A DNA stretch of 64,000 nt from Theocolax elegans (GCA_026168455.1 CM047431.1:43899466-43963465), one strand, 5' to 3'; numbered from the stretch's first letter, positions 1 to 11,075 are shown. A program made the numbers and translations. The notes: a model not told the origin generated them from the letters alone.

Positions 1-2000
1 TAGGGAACGTTGATTTCACACGCAATGCGTCGAAAAAAATACGAAATAGACGTTATGAAAAAAAGAAAAATTGAAATGGTAACGAGTCACGTAAAATCTG
101 TGTATATAGTAGGCGAAACGCAATCAATCAAAATTTTTTGTTGTGACGTTCGTTTTATGGTTTTCAAATTCTCAAGATCTTTGACGATACATATAATTAA
201 AATAAATCGATCGAATCTGTGAATTCTTACGAGTCTCGAGTTATTCTAAAAAATACCGGTTAAAAGAAAAACAAGAGGATTAAAAAGTAAACGAAGGGAG
301 TCCAAGTAATTAACACTAAGCAAATGTAACAAGAGTGGAGAAAAAAGAAAAGAAGAAAAGAGTATCCAAGGAGAAGGAAAAATAGAGTTCTCTGGTGTAA
401 TCTCGTCTATCATCCGGTACATTCCTCGAGCCGTTGTGTTGTGTGTCCCCCATTTCTCGTGTATCGTAGTTAGAAAGCGTAGGAAAACGCGAAAAAAGAG
501 TAGAGAAGTAAAAAGCAAAAGGCGAAAAGAGAGCGGACGTAACATCTGATACGGGGCGTCATTGCTTGTCGAGCTGCAGGACTAGCAGAACCGAAGCGAG
601 GGGCTATAAGAGGGAGGGGGCTGCTTAAAATATGAGATGAGAGTGGATAAAGCTACGCGAAATACGAGCCGAAAGCACGGCAAAATGCCATAGAAAGCAC
701 CTAGTGAACGCCAGACGCCGCTTTCATCCGCACCACCCCCTCTGTATACTCGTTTCTTTTTCCGTCTTGGCTCAACCCCCACTACCCCCTCGTCCTATAC
801 CCTTTTCACTTTTTTGCGCCACGACGTTGGGATTTAGGTGCGCGTGGTGTACACTCACTTATCAGTGCTGCCTGCGAACCAATCCAACGTGACTGTTTAC
901 TACATCTCTTACGGATTAATTAATCGCTTAATTAATTACTCCTCACATTTCAACATTTTTTTTATTTATCTTTTACACACAGGAATACAAGATTTTTATC
1001 ATTCCTCTTTCTTTCGCGTGTTGTATTTTTTATATTTATTTAGTCTGTGCTCGATATAAAAAAGTACACCCAGAGCCATCGTAGAAATTTGGCCGTTACA
1101 TTTTCATATTTTAAAGTTACAATGTCTATATATTATTTTCTACTGATTTTAAAACGTGATTAATAATTAGTCTAACGGTAATATTGTTTTAATATCTAAT
1201 AACGAACAACAGTTAATATATGCGAAAAAATTTAAATTTTTTTTATCGATTTATTCGCAAACAAGCAAAGCTCAACGAATTCACTTTCAGACGAAAAAGA
1301 AATGTTTCTCAACTTTTAGTGCACGTATATACGCAAGCTTTTATTTTTCTTTTAAATAACTTACAAGAGCCAATAAATTCTTTCGAGAGAAAGACACTAT
1401 ACGTAATCTTTTAAAAACCTGTTGCAAATTTTATTTGTTGGATATTCGGAGATAAATTTATTTTGAATACGAACACATGAAATGTAGCGCTTTCTAATCT
1501 GAATTTATTATTCTGTTAAAAAAAGAAACGGAGGAAAAGAAAAAAAAAGGGAACGGAAAGCTTGGGGAAGTATTAACACGAATCTAAAACGATTTTCATC
1601 CAAAGAACCGACAAAACCATTTATTATTCGAATAAATGTCCGCATAATAAATTGTAGAAAGAAAAACGCATACCCGGTTCACCGCATTTTCTCTTGCATT
1701 TCTAATATCAATTTTAACTTTATCGTTGAACAATGCTACTGTATTTAAACATTTAACGAGCTTGGGAGAATTAGCTTCACACCCGTAGAAATTAATCATA
1801 TATTAAAATTAGTATAAATATTAATCTTTGACTTTGATTCGCTATACTTAAACTTTCCAATTCCAAAATTTACTATCTATTATTATTTAAGTACAGTGCA
1901 CACTATTATTATTTAATGTTATTCAATAACGATTACACTACGAAATACAAAATAGGAAATATTATAAAAATATTTTAAGAGTTCTTTTTTTTTGTAAAAA
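1..2000. other. No gene seen; AT-rich with a GC-richer 240-880 segment
   Basis: I see no gene. Positions 240-880 are somewhat GC-richer and purine-rich on the plus strand (runs of ga/aaag and agggaggggg). The rest to 2000 is plain AT-rich DNA. Short open frames here have skewed, low-complexity composition (Phe/Leu/Ser-rich or Lys/Arg-rich) and no domain signature. Confidence 0.6.
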
Positions 2001-2652
2001 TTACAAGAGACCGTTAAATGTTTGGGAAACAGATCGTGCCAAGCTTGTAGGATATATTTTCTAATATAAAAATATGAAAAAAAAATCAGAACCGTAGGGC
2101 CTAACAATCATTTTTACGAAAGTTATACGCTCTTTAAAAAAGGAGGCTTTACTAATGCTTGTAACTTCTAAACTATCAAATATTAACATTCAAACCAAAA
2201 TTTAATAAAAGCTGAGATAAAATAGATATCATTTAAAAAAAATACGCTCAAATCCGTTAGAATGGAGCAAAGTTGTAGCCGAATTATGAATTTGAAGAAA
2301 TTTTAACGAAAATTGGGCACTACAAATTTTATTGATTTTTCAAGCTAAAATTCTTCAAATTATTAATTCGGCTACAACTTTGCACCATCCTAACGGATTT
2401 GAGCGTATTTTTTAAAAATTATTTTTATTTTATCTCAGCTTTTGATTAAACTTTAATTTGAATGTTAATATTTGATTGTTTAGAAGTTACAAGCATTTAA
2501 AGTCTAAGCCTCTTTTTTCGGATATTTTGCTTTAATAACGTATAACTTTTGAAAAAAAGTGGCTCTGGCTTTCTTCACATTTTTATATTAGAAAACATAT
2601 CCTACAAGCTGGACACGATCCGTTTCCTAAACAGTATGATCGTCTCCTTGTA
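2001..2652. repeat. Long foldback palindrome, about 650 bp
   Basis: Two arms of about 310 bp face each other around a centre near 2326. Anchor pairs share that centre: tacgctcaaatccgttag at 2244-2261 with its complement at 2391-2408, the aagcttgtaggatat block at 2041 with its complement ending at 2610, and ttacaag at 2001 with cttgtaa ending at 2652. Arms differ by scattered substitutions and small indels, so this is an old insertion, not an assembly fold. There is no coding capacity. It fits a hairpin-type MITE or foldback element; the family is not one I recognise. Confidence 0.75.
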
Positions 2653-3131
2653 AGTACTAGGAAATTTTAAAAATTATAAGAAAGTTTTGAATTAACAAAT
2701 TTTACTATTGAAATTGGTATTTTGCGAATTTTTAAATATAATTAGATTTTGTTAGTTGTAGGACTGAGTAGAGTACGCTGAAATTAGTGATTTTTCGGCA
2801 AACTATCGTTTTTTCACTCACATAGAATCCAATGATGCTACAATTTTTATGTGCTGTCGCGGTCGCTGCATGATAAAATTATAATTTACATAGTAACATA
2901 CCTATTTTTGATCAATTATGGAAACGATGTAGCGTACGATTGTCACCAGGAGGACAAAATTTAGATGTCTACTTTAAATGAAATTTTAAAAAATTTATCG
3001 TGTAAGTTTTAAATTACGAATTATCATAAAAAATTGTTATACTAAACTATAAATATTAATTTTAATAAATGAGAGTGAGAATAATAAAAAGGTCGTGTTA
3101 GTAAAAAATTATGGAAAAATCTATAAAATTA
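2653..3131. other. No gene seen
   Basis: AT-rich DNA between two repeats. I see no open frame of interest, no tRNA boxes and no repeat structure. Confidence 0.5.
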
Positions 3132-3533
3132 TCCCTAAGTGGAAATCGTATTCCATTTAATAAGTAATAGATATTGACTATTTTGATAAAATAGGCGAAG
3201 AATAGGCGAATGATGTGCCTATTACCCTTCCGATAAAACGCTTCTTCTCACAGTTTTAGCCGTTTATTAGAATAAAAATTACTTTTATTTTGAGTTAAGT
3301 TTCAGCTTTTAAACATAGATTAGAATAATAAAATCACATTTACCTTTGTAAATACTACAAATATAACACAAACCCAGATGTAAATTATACAGATCAAATT
3401 TAAAAAAGACATTCAAACATGTAAGAATTTTTAAACTTATTGCTCACGACACGCTAAAAGAATTATTTGAATGTTATTTTAAACGTTGCAGCGCAGATAT
3501 TCACTAGCAATTTATGTTAGGGACTTAGTATCG
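3132..3533 (+). mobile_element. TCCCTNG-family MITE, copy 1 (degenerate)
   Basis: The left end TCCCTAAGTGGAAATCG is followed by a ttcc-attta block, a cgataaaacgctt block near 3231-3245, and a tail with aataaaatcacattta and a string of adenine-rich words near 3327-3375. The same order recurs at 40719 onward (plus strand) and at 45243-44866 (minus strand). The right limit at 3533 rests on a weak TTAGGGA match to the left end and is uncertain. It is noncoding. Class unknown; short terminal inverted repeats suggest a non-autonomous DNA transposon. Confidence 0.55.
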
Positions 3534-4260
3534 AGTTTTAAATATGCTAGATTTACCACTATATAATAATTATTGTATTTCATTATACTGCTTAGTATAT
3601 ATTGTAACGGTAATAAAGTATATTCAGTTTCGCTGTATACATGCAATATAAATCAGTGACAAAGCAATCATCATCAGTTTTTACAGTACTTTATCATGTA
3701 AATATAATTATTTTTTCACTGTTTATCCTTTAAAATAAAAGTTATTGGTAAATTTTAAATACTTTTTCACAAGTTCGTTGTGCAAAGAAAGTGAACTTAC
3801 ATTCGAAGAAAATTTAAAGGATCATCAATTAGTCTGAAAAGCACTGCGTGAACAGAAAATGGAAGTCAGTACAATCGATTACTAGACTTGCCAGTAACAG
3901 TGGACAACTATTTTCCGCTGATAATACATGTGCATATTTCTATACAGAAAAGCGCTTATTCAAACGATTCAGTTATATATCTGTTTCTTAATAATTGATT
4001 AAGTTATTTTAAACAAAATAGTTCGACCCTGCCTCTCTTTCCATTTACGCTTGTAATTTATTATTTGAAACTGTAATTCGTACAGATTTCCAAAAACGAT
4101 CCAAATGCATTTAACAATATAAATTTGTAATGTCAGTACACACGAACCAAGGTCAAAATAATTGATAGTTATACCTATTTCACCATTCGATATATATCTC
4201 TCTTGTAATTCGTGAGCATTAGAAGATGAAAATTGTACATATTCTGCAATTTACTTTGTT
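3534..4260. other. No gene seen
   Basis: AT-rich spacer. No coding signal, RNA gene or clear repeat was recognised. Confidence 0.5.
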
Positions 4261-4668
4261 TAAGGATATATCGAATTCAGAAAATGTCATGTTTTATATT
4301 TTTATATAAATAAAGAGCGAATTTTTGAAAAAATCCTGAACGTCAGATCCTTAGACATGTTTCAAATGATATACCTATATTTTTCCAGAATTTAACATCG
4401 ATAATTAAATTAGGATGTTTGGGTGGAAAGTTTTTAATGCCTTTTTTTGAACTAATAATTACTGACCAAAAATTGTTTATTCGATTATTATTACAAATAT
4501 TATTTTTTCTTTAAAAATAAAATGTCAGGCCCTTCCTTATAGTTTAAGCTATCCGTATGAATTTTGTTCAGATTATTAATTCAATATTTTATATTTTAAA
4601 CATAATTTTTGGGTTCAAAGGTGTAGATCCCTGCAATTCCGGTTCTGCAATCCCTTAATATTTCATAT
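4261..4668 (+). repeat. Dispersed repeat family D, copy A
   Basis: About 400 bp related along its whole length to 22268-22648 and, more distantly, 62273-62612. Shared words in order are a gaccaaaaattgtttattc block (near 4463), a ttgttcagatt-ttaattcaatatt block (near 4563), and gtagatccctgcaa (near 4623) close to the right end. It is noncoding in all frames. Ends and class are undetermined. Confidence 0.7.
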
Positions 4669-5980
4669 AAACATTGCTAATTATTGCTATTTTCTAATTT
4701 TACTACTATCAATAGTAATTATTTCCACGAATTGTATATTTCTTTTTTAAAGAAGAAAAATGGGAATAACATGCTACTTTTCCGACGTAAATTAAGTTTG
4801 ATTACGAATACAGTGAATTTCATTTTACTTTCTTCTCTATGCGTTTCGATTGCAAAAATATGGATAAAAAAAACGTAGTACACCTAATCTAGTTAGCTTA
4901 GACAGAACCGAATTTCCGCAGGTACGAAGCTATTTCGTGCTTTAAATTCGTCCCTTTAGTCCCTGTCCCATTTCATCCCTCTAAGGAGAAAGTAGCAGCA
5001 GCAGCAGCAGCAGCAGCAACAGCGGTCGGTGCATTAACAGTCGGAAGTGCGCGAGTCCCGCGGAAACCTGTCGAATAAATAATCCTGAAGAAGTGGTTAT
5101 ACGCGTACATACCGGAAAGTTGGCCGAGCCGACTGCTGGTATCGCATATATATACTAAAAAATGTAGAGAGGAAGAGACCAATGTATTTTAAAATGGTGC
5201 ATTTTGAAAAAAGAGAAAAAGAAAAGAGAAGTTCCGTTGTCGTTCCGAAATTCACTGGGTGTCTCCTACGATGGGTTTAACATAGGATCTTTGAGTTCAG
5301 AAAATATTCTTACCCTATGTTGGTGAATGTATCGACTCTACAACGTACAAAGTATACATTGACTAAAAGTAAAGAAAATGTTTTAATATTTAAACAACGA
5401 TTTAATACTTCTACTTCCCTATTCAGTTTCTTCAGTCGATTAAAAAAATAATTGCGTATAAAAAAACGGCTCTTACCGCATCCGAAATACGTGCAGTAGA
5501 ATATTTAAACTCACCTGAAACAAAAATAAAAATGATAATTAATATATTATCTTTTACGAATAATAAAATAAGATTTAAATAATGTTTAAGTTAAAAATAA
5601 AAGAAATTGTTATATATTCCTTTTAATTTGTAAATTAACGATACAAGGTGAAAGACTGGTATGATCATCGTTTGAACAATTCTAATTTATAATAAAAAGT
5701 AATCGAATAACTACTTTATTTTTCTTCGAGTACGTATATGTGTGTTTGCTTAATAAAGAAAGCAAGTAAACGAAAAAGAAAAAAAAAAGAAGCCCCCCAC
5801 AGAAAGAAGAAAAAGTTGGCTCGACAGCCACAAGCAAACAAGAAAGTAAAGTGAATTTCTCCATCCTATGTGACCATAACATTTAACGCTACATCCGTAT
5901 AGATACGTGGATTTCTCGAGCGATTGGCTCGAGGAGCAAGCAATTTTATTACCTTCTCGCCAATCGAGTCTCTATATTAA
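4669..5980. other. No gene seen; contains a CAG microsatellite
   Basis: Mostly AT-rich. Positions 4900-5180 are GC-richer and include the CAG tract. An open minus-strand frame there owes its poly-Ala run to the microsatellite and is not supported as a gene. Confidence 0.5.
4994..5023. repeat. (CAG)n microsatellite
   Basis: About eight AGC units with one AAC interruption at the right end. Confidence 0.9.
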
Positions 5981-6944
5981 ATTTAGACAGGGAGAGATAA
6001 GGAGAGAAAGAGAGAAGGAAAGAAGGAGAGAAGGAGAGATAAGTGGGGTGAGGAAGTGAGAAAGAGTAAGGAAAAATCCCCTTGGGATCGAAAGCCTTTC
6101 TATAGGCAAGACATCCTTGGCTTTCGTCGCGTCAATCGAAAGCCGAGTACCTCTACAGATACAACTTCTGTGACGTCGCGGGGAATCCCCGAGGGAAAAG
6201 CGCGTAGCATCAACAGCTGTACTTCTCGGCTAGTTTTTTTTTCTCTTTAGAGAGTATACGCGATGGCTTGTTTCTTTGTAAACCCGTGCACGCTGTGATT
6301 TTCGTTTTTCTGTTGGAACTTTTTTTTCTCTTCATATTGCGTGTGATGCACCGATTCATTTCCGCAATTTGAAATATTCAACTGAAACTGTGCTTCTTCG
6401 TTTCCCAATATACAAACGCAACTGATTATGGATTGTGGAAATATATTTTTTAAACAATAATACATAAATAACGAACGTCAAAAATTGTACAACAGATCCT
6501 TGTTATGTTTGCGCATTGTAAATCATTGAAATGTTCATTGGTAAATTATTAAATTGTTATATTAGTCGTAAATTAGTTAATGTAAAATTAATCATAACTA
6601 ATTGATCAGTCCCTAGAGAGAACAGTCTTTACCTTGTGAAGCAACGAAATCCGTTGTTTAATTTAATCGCTAATGACAAAAATAGGAAGAATCAGAGAAA
6701 ATAGTGAGACTAGAGGCTGATCCGCGAAAATCTTCGGTTGGATACTACATTCCAAAAAAAATCCATTTTTTCTTCCTTGATAAGCCTACGTTCCTGGTAT
6801 GTTGTATTCAACTAAATAATAGACAACAAGAGTTCCTATATTGTGGACCAGAAATTCGAAGTTCAAAACCATTGAATGAACCTGCACTTCTCACATGCCA
6901 TGTTTATTTAATTAACGGGGTGATGTTGATTACCTTATCGGCAA
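5981..6944. other. No gene seen; purine tract then AT-rich DNA
   Basis: 5988-6075 is an almost pure purine (GGAGA/AAAGA) tract on the plus strand. 6076-6250 is GC-richer, and 6251-6944 is AT-rich. No gene signal was found. Confidence 0.5.
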
Positions 6945-7265
6945 TCGTGATTATTAGTAATACATTTGTAAATAAAACAGTATGTAAAAAAATAAGAGAA
7001 GAGGCGCCTTCGTTCATTTATAGTTTAACTGCGTGCTGAATTTCAGATTAAAATTGCGTTTTTGAGAAAAGTCTTACCAAAAATGTGAACCTAACCTTAA
7101 CGAGATGAAAAGATTTGATATTTTTGGTAAGACTTTTCTCGAAAACGTAATAATATTTTAATCTAAAAATCAGCAGACAGTTAGATTGTCAATAAACGAA
7201 GGCACCTCTTCTCTTATTTTTTCACATACTGTTCTACATTTTTATTAATTAATCATCAAAAATTG
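6945..7265. repeat. Foldback MITE-like element, about 320 bp
   Basis: The left arm contains acagtatgt followed by aataagagaagaggcgcc and ttcgttcattta. The right arm contains the complement (ataaacgaaggcacctcttc, then ttttttcacatactgt). A second matched pair, gaaaagtcttaccaaaaat and its complement, lies on either side of the centre near 7105. The outermost 30 bp of each arm match only loosely. It is noncoding; an open plus-strand frame across the left arm is incidental. Confidence 0.7.
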
Positions 7266-7706
7266 AGTATGGAACTCCCTTAAATTTTATAGTGCGTTGC
7301 GACTAAATGGATCATGTTACGAAACGCATTATCATATGTTTGAAAAAACTTACTCCTACACATTTTGGTCATTGATGTAAATTTTCAGAGTTTAAAATTT
7401 AATAATTTTGGATATATTCAATGTCAAGAATGGTAAATTTTACAATTTTTGGATGGTATGAACGTTTATAATCTTTTTTGCAACAGTGTGAGTAAAATTG
7501 GATTTTGGTCCTCGATATTAGGGAGTAAAATGGTACTTTTTAAAACACTGTGACTAAAAATCGACTTTACAACTTGCGGGAGTAAAATGTGAAAATTTTT
7601 ATTTTTGATTTTAATCTACACTGTATTCTGTAAAAGTCTCATAATAACATGTACGTTTTATGTGTTTATGGTAATAATACTTATATTTACGATACTCATG
7701 CAGTAT

Positions 7707-7710
7707 CTAT
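7707..7710. repeat. Target site duplication CTAT, left
   Basis: CTAT lies directly before the left LTR and is repeated directly after the right LTR at 8482-8485. Four to six base duplications are usual for LTR-type integration. Confidence 0.75.
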
Positions 7711-7934
7711 TGTTACGTACGTAACATCGACGCGCGGATCGGCGCGTGTGTGAGAACGGTGTAGGATGACCGAAACGCGAAATATCATGACGAATGCAAC
7801 TACGACAAGAAATCGCGGACGGTGGCCTAGTGGTTAGGTCTCGTGACTGGAAACTCGCGGATCCTCGGTTCGAGTCCCGGCGTCCGATCAATTTTTTATT
7901 CGGTCCTCTCCTATCACCTTCTCCATACGCAACA
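7711..7934 (+). repeat. Left LTR of the TRIM
   Basis: 224 bp, TGTTAC...GCAACA. It starts with the self-complementary ttacgtacgtaa, then a GC-rich stretch, then the tRNA-like unit at 7816-7887, a T6 run at 7892-7897 and a pyrimidine-rich end. No A/T-rich TATA box is obvious, so Pol III transcription from the internal boxes is a plausible expression route (inference). Confidence 0.8.
7816..7887 (+). tRNA. tRNA-like Pol III unit inside the left LTR
   Basis: 72 nt that folds as a partial cloverleaf. The 6-bp acceptor pairs CGGACG (7816-7821) with CGTCCG (7881-7886). There is a short D stem, an anticodon stem CGTGA/TCGCG with an 8-nt loop (one more than normal), and a T stem CTCGG/CCCGG with one mismatch around TTCGAGT. 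The A box TGGCCTAGTGG and B box GGTTCGAGTCC both fit the Pol III consensus. A T6 terminator at 7892-7897 follows within 5 nt. The apparent anticodon is GGA, but there is no long variable arm as in tRNA-Ser, so decoding function is doubtful. Best read as a tRNA-derived promoter module, not a working tRNA. Confidence 0.6.
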
Positions 7935-8257
7935 TAAATGGCATCCCTAGTGCGGGAGAGTAGAATCCACTAATTCACTGCTGGTATCTCTCTCGAGTGA
8001 ACGAACCCACGTAAAAATCATTTCCTACATTATCCTCCGTGGTCTAATTAATGAAGAAAAAATAATAATTAAGTATACCGAGCGAACGAGCCTCGAAAAT
8101 AAAGAAATATAGCGTTTCGTCCCCGTGAAGTCAGAAGTTCCACGCAGCGGATCCGAGAGACGCGTCGATAAAGAAGAGTAAATGACGAATAAAAATAATC
8201 CGGAGGTGTAATGACAATAAAACACGACGAGGACGTCGTATTCCCGGCCGTCGGAGG
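7935..8257 (+). other. TRIM internal region
   Basis: 323 bp with no retroviral-type coding. A TGG trinucleotide at 7939-7941, four bases after the LTR, could start a primer binding site (TGGCATCCCTAGTG), but I could not match the primer tRNA. The purine run ggagg at 8253-8257 abuts the right LTR and is a weak polypurine tract candidate. Open minus-strand frames across this unit are shadows of noncoding sequence. Confidence 0.55.
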
Positions 8258-8481
8258 TGTTACGTACGTAACATCGACGCGCGGATCGGCGCGTGTGTGA
8301 GAACGGTGTAGGATGACCGAAACGCGAAATATCATGACGAATGCAACTACGACAAGAAATCGCGGACGGTGGCCTAGTGGTTAGGTCTCGTGACTGGAAA
8401 CTCGCGGATCCTCGGTTCGAGTCCCGGCGTCCGATCAATTTTTTATTCGGTCCTCTCCTATCACCTTCTCCATACGCAACA
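8258..8481 (+). repeat. Right LTR of the TRIM
   Basis: 224 bp, identical to the left LTR in my reading, followed by the CTAT duplication at 8482-8485. Confidence 0.8.
8363..8434 (+). tRNA. tRNA-like Pol III unit inside the right LTR
   Basis: Exact copy of the unit in the left LTR, with a T6 run at 8439-8444. Pol III transcription starting here would leave the element after the T run and would not copy the interior, whereas the left-LTR unit would terminate before the interior. How either helps mobility is unclear. Confidence 0.6.
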
Positions 8482-8485
8482 CTAT

Positions 8486-9960
8486 ACGCCACAATGTTTA
8501 CTAATAAATGGGGTATAATATTCTGATACAGGTAAAAATTTCCCCTTCTCTTATATCTTTGATAGAAATGTATTACTGTGCTTCATATTTAAAAAACAAT
8601 ACAAATAATAAAATAATTAAATACCTAGTGTTCTTATGAATTTCTGAAATTGTTAGTTCTGAGAAACGTAATTTATTATTGTTTTATTATTGCTCATTTG
8701 CGTTATGTAATTGGAGTTTGTTCAATTATACATACGAATGTTAATTATATGTAACTTTCGACAATGTTAATTATACGTACAGTATTTTCGTCAATCTTAT
8801 AAATTATATTAGAATTCTATTTCTATTAAAATAGATGAAGTAAATATTAAATAAATAACTCTTTATATATTTATGAATAATTAAACATTGTTTGATTCAG
8901 AAATTTGTTTATTTGTTTTTTTTATTTTTATTTATTTTATAAAAGCATTTTTAAAATTATTTTTTAAGGGAGGGGGGCTTGCAGTCCTGGACCCGCTCTC
9001 CGCCCCCTTACCCGCCTTCTAATTGTCTTACATTCGTTTATTACGAAGATGTCCTCGTTCAATTACTTTGCATTTTTAATTATTGTATGTTTTAACAAAA
9101 TTTTACTCACACTGTTGCAAAAACTAGCGTATGCAACGCGGGCGTACGATTTTTTCCCTTGTGCTGACTAAAACCGCTTTTTACGCCCATGTTGCATAAT
9201 ATACTATTATAGCTCAAAAGTGCAGGCTGATACAACGTAAAAACCTTTCTCTATCTGCAAATTATATGAACAATTAAAAAAGATATTGCCTAATATCATT
9301 AAGCGTATATTATTACAATTCAGCATTGATATATATTTTGAAAATAGCGAAAATGTACTGTAAACTACTCCATCAAGAAAAATTACATAGTAGTAGCTTT
9401 AATATACATAAGATTCCACGTATTGAAAATTCGATAAGGCGTTATTTAAAATGACGTTTTCTAGGTGGAAATTTAAGTGAAATCACAAATTTAAGTAAAA
9501 AGTATTTTTGAAGTGGTTGATTATAAACTCGAGGTTGGATTTTTAGAAAAATCTTATAATACAAATTCTTGTTGAAATAAGTAGATATTTCAGTTTTTGG
9601 CAACTTTCTTGTATCCGCCATTTTAAAATTTTCAAATCCAACGTTACTTTCGACACATTATTGCTGTAATATAATTTAAAAATATTTTACTCGGATTATA
9701 TATCTCCGTTGACATTATATCTATAAGCGTAATCAATAAATAGAAAAATCATCGCTCTCGCTTGATGTATACATATTTATACGACACAATTTAACCGAGT
9801 AGTTGAAACTGAACGAGTACTACTGAACTCGGTAAATTTTGCATGTTATGATTACGAGAGTACTCGACTCGAATACATCAACGATATTAAAACTTGTACA
9901 TACGTTGAGAAATGACAATAGAAATATAGTACCCCTCGTAAAAATATAAATGTTGTAGGA
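8486..9960. other. No gene seen; decayed repeat near 9530-9700
   Basis: AT-rich. A short G-run/C-rich patch lies at 8968-9020. At 9530-9700, a loosely inverted pair (ggttggattttt ... aaaattttcaaatccaac) suggests a decayed MITE. No coding signal. Confidence 0.4.
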
Positions 9961-10984
9961 AAAAGTGAAAAATAAGGAAAGGTAAACTGAGATTAGCATA
10001 TAAGTGATAAGCAGAGGGAAGAGAGAGAGAGGGATGGTGGAGGAAGTAAGAGGTAGAGGGAGTGCAGCGAGTAAACTGTAGGACGTTTATTTGCGCTAGT
10101 TCTTATTAAAGCGCATAAATTCATTGTCGAGGTGCAGGTATAGGAGGTAGGGAGTTCGGAGCCGCGCCTTTTAGTTAACGCGCCAGCTGCACCAAGCGAA
10201 TTATCCCGGCACGCGAGAGCCCAAAGAGTACAAGGGCGAAAGCGATGTATCCTAGCCGAGGGATAATAGTAGTAGAGCACCAGTAGTAGGTTATACACGT
10301 CTCACTCGCACGATAGTCGACAACTCGAGACGGTGTGTGGTTCTATTAACCGTTGCGACGATGCAACCGACACGCTCCTGCGGCTTATATTTCCAAGCGA
10401 ATAGGTTGTTGCACCCGCGTAATCAGGTGTCTCTTCGCTTCTCTTCCCCTATACTCTTGTTTTGTTTTCCTGAGCTTTCCCGCTCGATTACCCTTGTTTC
10501 GGTTTGGTATATATACCTACATAGCTAAACTTGAAAATGACTCGATCGCGACACTGATCTAGTCGATCACACTCGTACACACCTATCTTTGTTCCTTTAC
10601 CATCTCTCTAGCCGATCGAGGACGATTAATATGTTTTAAGCTTCAGTTTACTTGGAAGTACTCGTCGAACCGCAGAAATCTCCGATCGATCATGAATTTC
10701 CGTAACCAAGCGATCGACCTCTTTTCCTCGTGGTTGTATGTCGAAAAGAGGACGCGTCCTCCACCTCCGCCTCCTATACGAGAGCTTCGAATCTATTGAC
10801 CGAACTCGAATCATTGCCGCGCATTACCATCATCGTGGGAGATGATAAGCCAAGTTTTGAACTCTATGAAAGCCTCGGTGCCTGTGTACCGCTCGGTAAC
10901 TTCTATCTATGTTGGCATTTGCCAAAAGACTCTCTACCTACCAAAACCAACTTTAAAATAATAAATCAAAACTTTTAAACATTA
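9961..10984. other. GC-richer island; candidate regulatory or exonic DNA, no gene assigned
   Basis: Higher GC and CpG than the flanks, with a GA-rich start (10018-10060) and no repeats. An 82-residue plus-strand open frame at 10730-10978 has balanced composition but no domain I recognise and starts without clear support. The segment may be conserved noncoding DNA or an unannotated exon. Cross-species alignment would decide. Confidence 0.3.
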
Positions 10985-11075
10985 TTTCGAGGGAATACGG
11001 AACCTCAAATTACAGGGATCTACGGCTTTCGTTCCAAAAATAACGTTTTAAATGTTTAAGTCGAAATTGGAACTA
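10985..11075 (-). repeat. Dispersed repeat family D, short fragment
   Basis: Read on the minus strand it contains a ttatttttgg word, then gtagatccctg and a gaggttccg-tattccc tail. This matches the right end of the family D copies at 4261 and 22268. Only the terminal part is present. Confidence 0.45.

Larger units (their letters stand above)
7711..8481 (+). mobile_element. TRIM: miniature LTR retrotransposon with Pol III unit in its LTRs
   Basis: A 771-bp unit with two 224-bp direct terminal repeats (7711-7934 and 8258-8481) that I read as identical base for base. The LTRs begin TGTTAC and end GCAACA, the canonical TG..CA ends with a short TGTT/AACA inverted repeat. CTAT flanks both sides. 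The 323-bp interior has no gag or pol coding, as expected of a TRIM, a non-autonomous class mobilised by another element's proteins. Identical LTRs imply recent insertion or very recent conversion. Unusually, each LTR contains a complete tRNA-like sequence with intact Pol III boxes and a T6 run. Alternative: two tRNA-derived SINE-like units in tandem, but the TG..CA ends and target duplication favour an LTR structure. Plus orientation is taken from the tRNA-like unit and the candidate primer site. Confidence 0.8.
7475..9123. mobile_element. Possible element bounded by a 25-bp inverted pair, containing the TRIM
   Basis: Positions 7475-7499 and 9099-9123 are a perfect 25-bp inverted match (core TTGCAACAGTGTGAGTAAAA). 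Just inside the left end are three degenerate repeats of a gagtaaaatg/gactaaaa word (7510-7595). A similar word on the opposite strand occurs outside the right end (near 9165). This may be an older inverted-repeat element of about 880 bp into which the TRIM later inserted. No coding remnant is visible and no target duplication was established. Confidence 0.4.

Noticed and set aside
8025..8492. 155-residue minus-strand open frame
   Set aside because: It runs through the TRIM right LTR and interior, antisense to the tRNA-like unit, and the LTR part is repeated in the left LTR.
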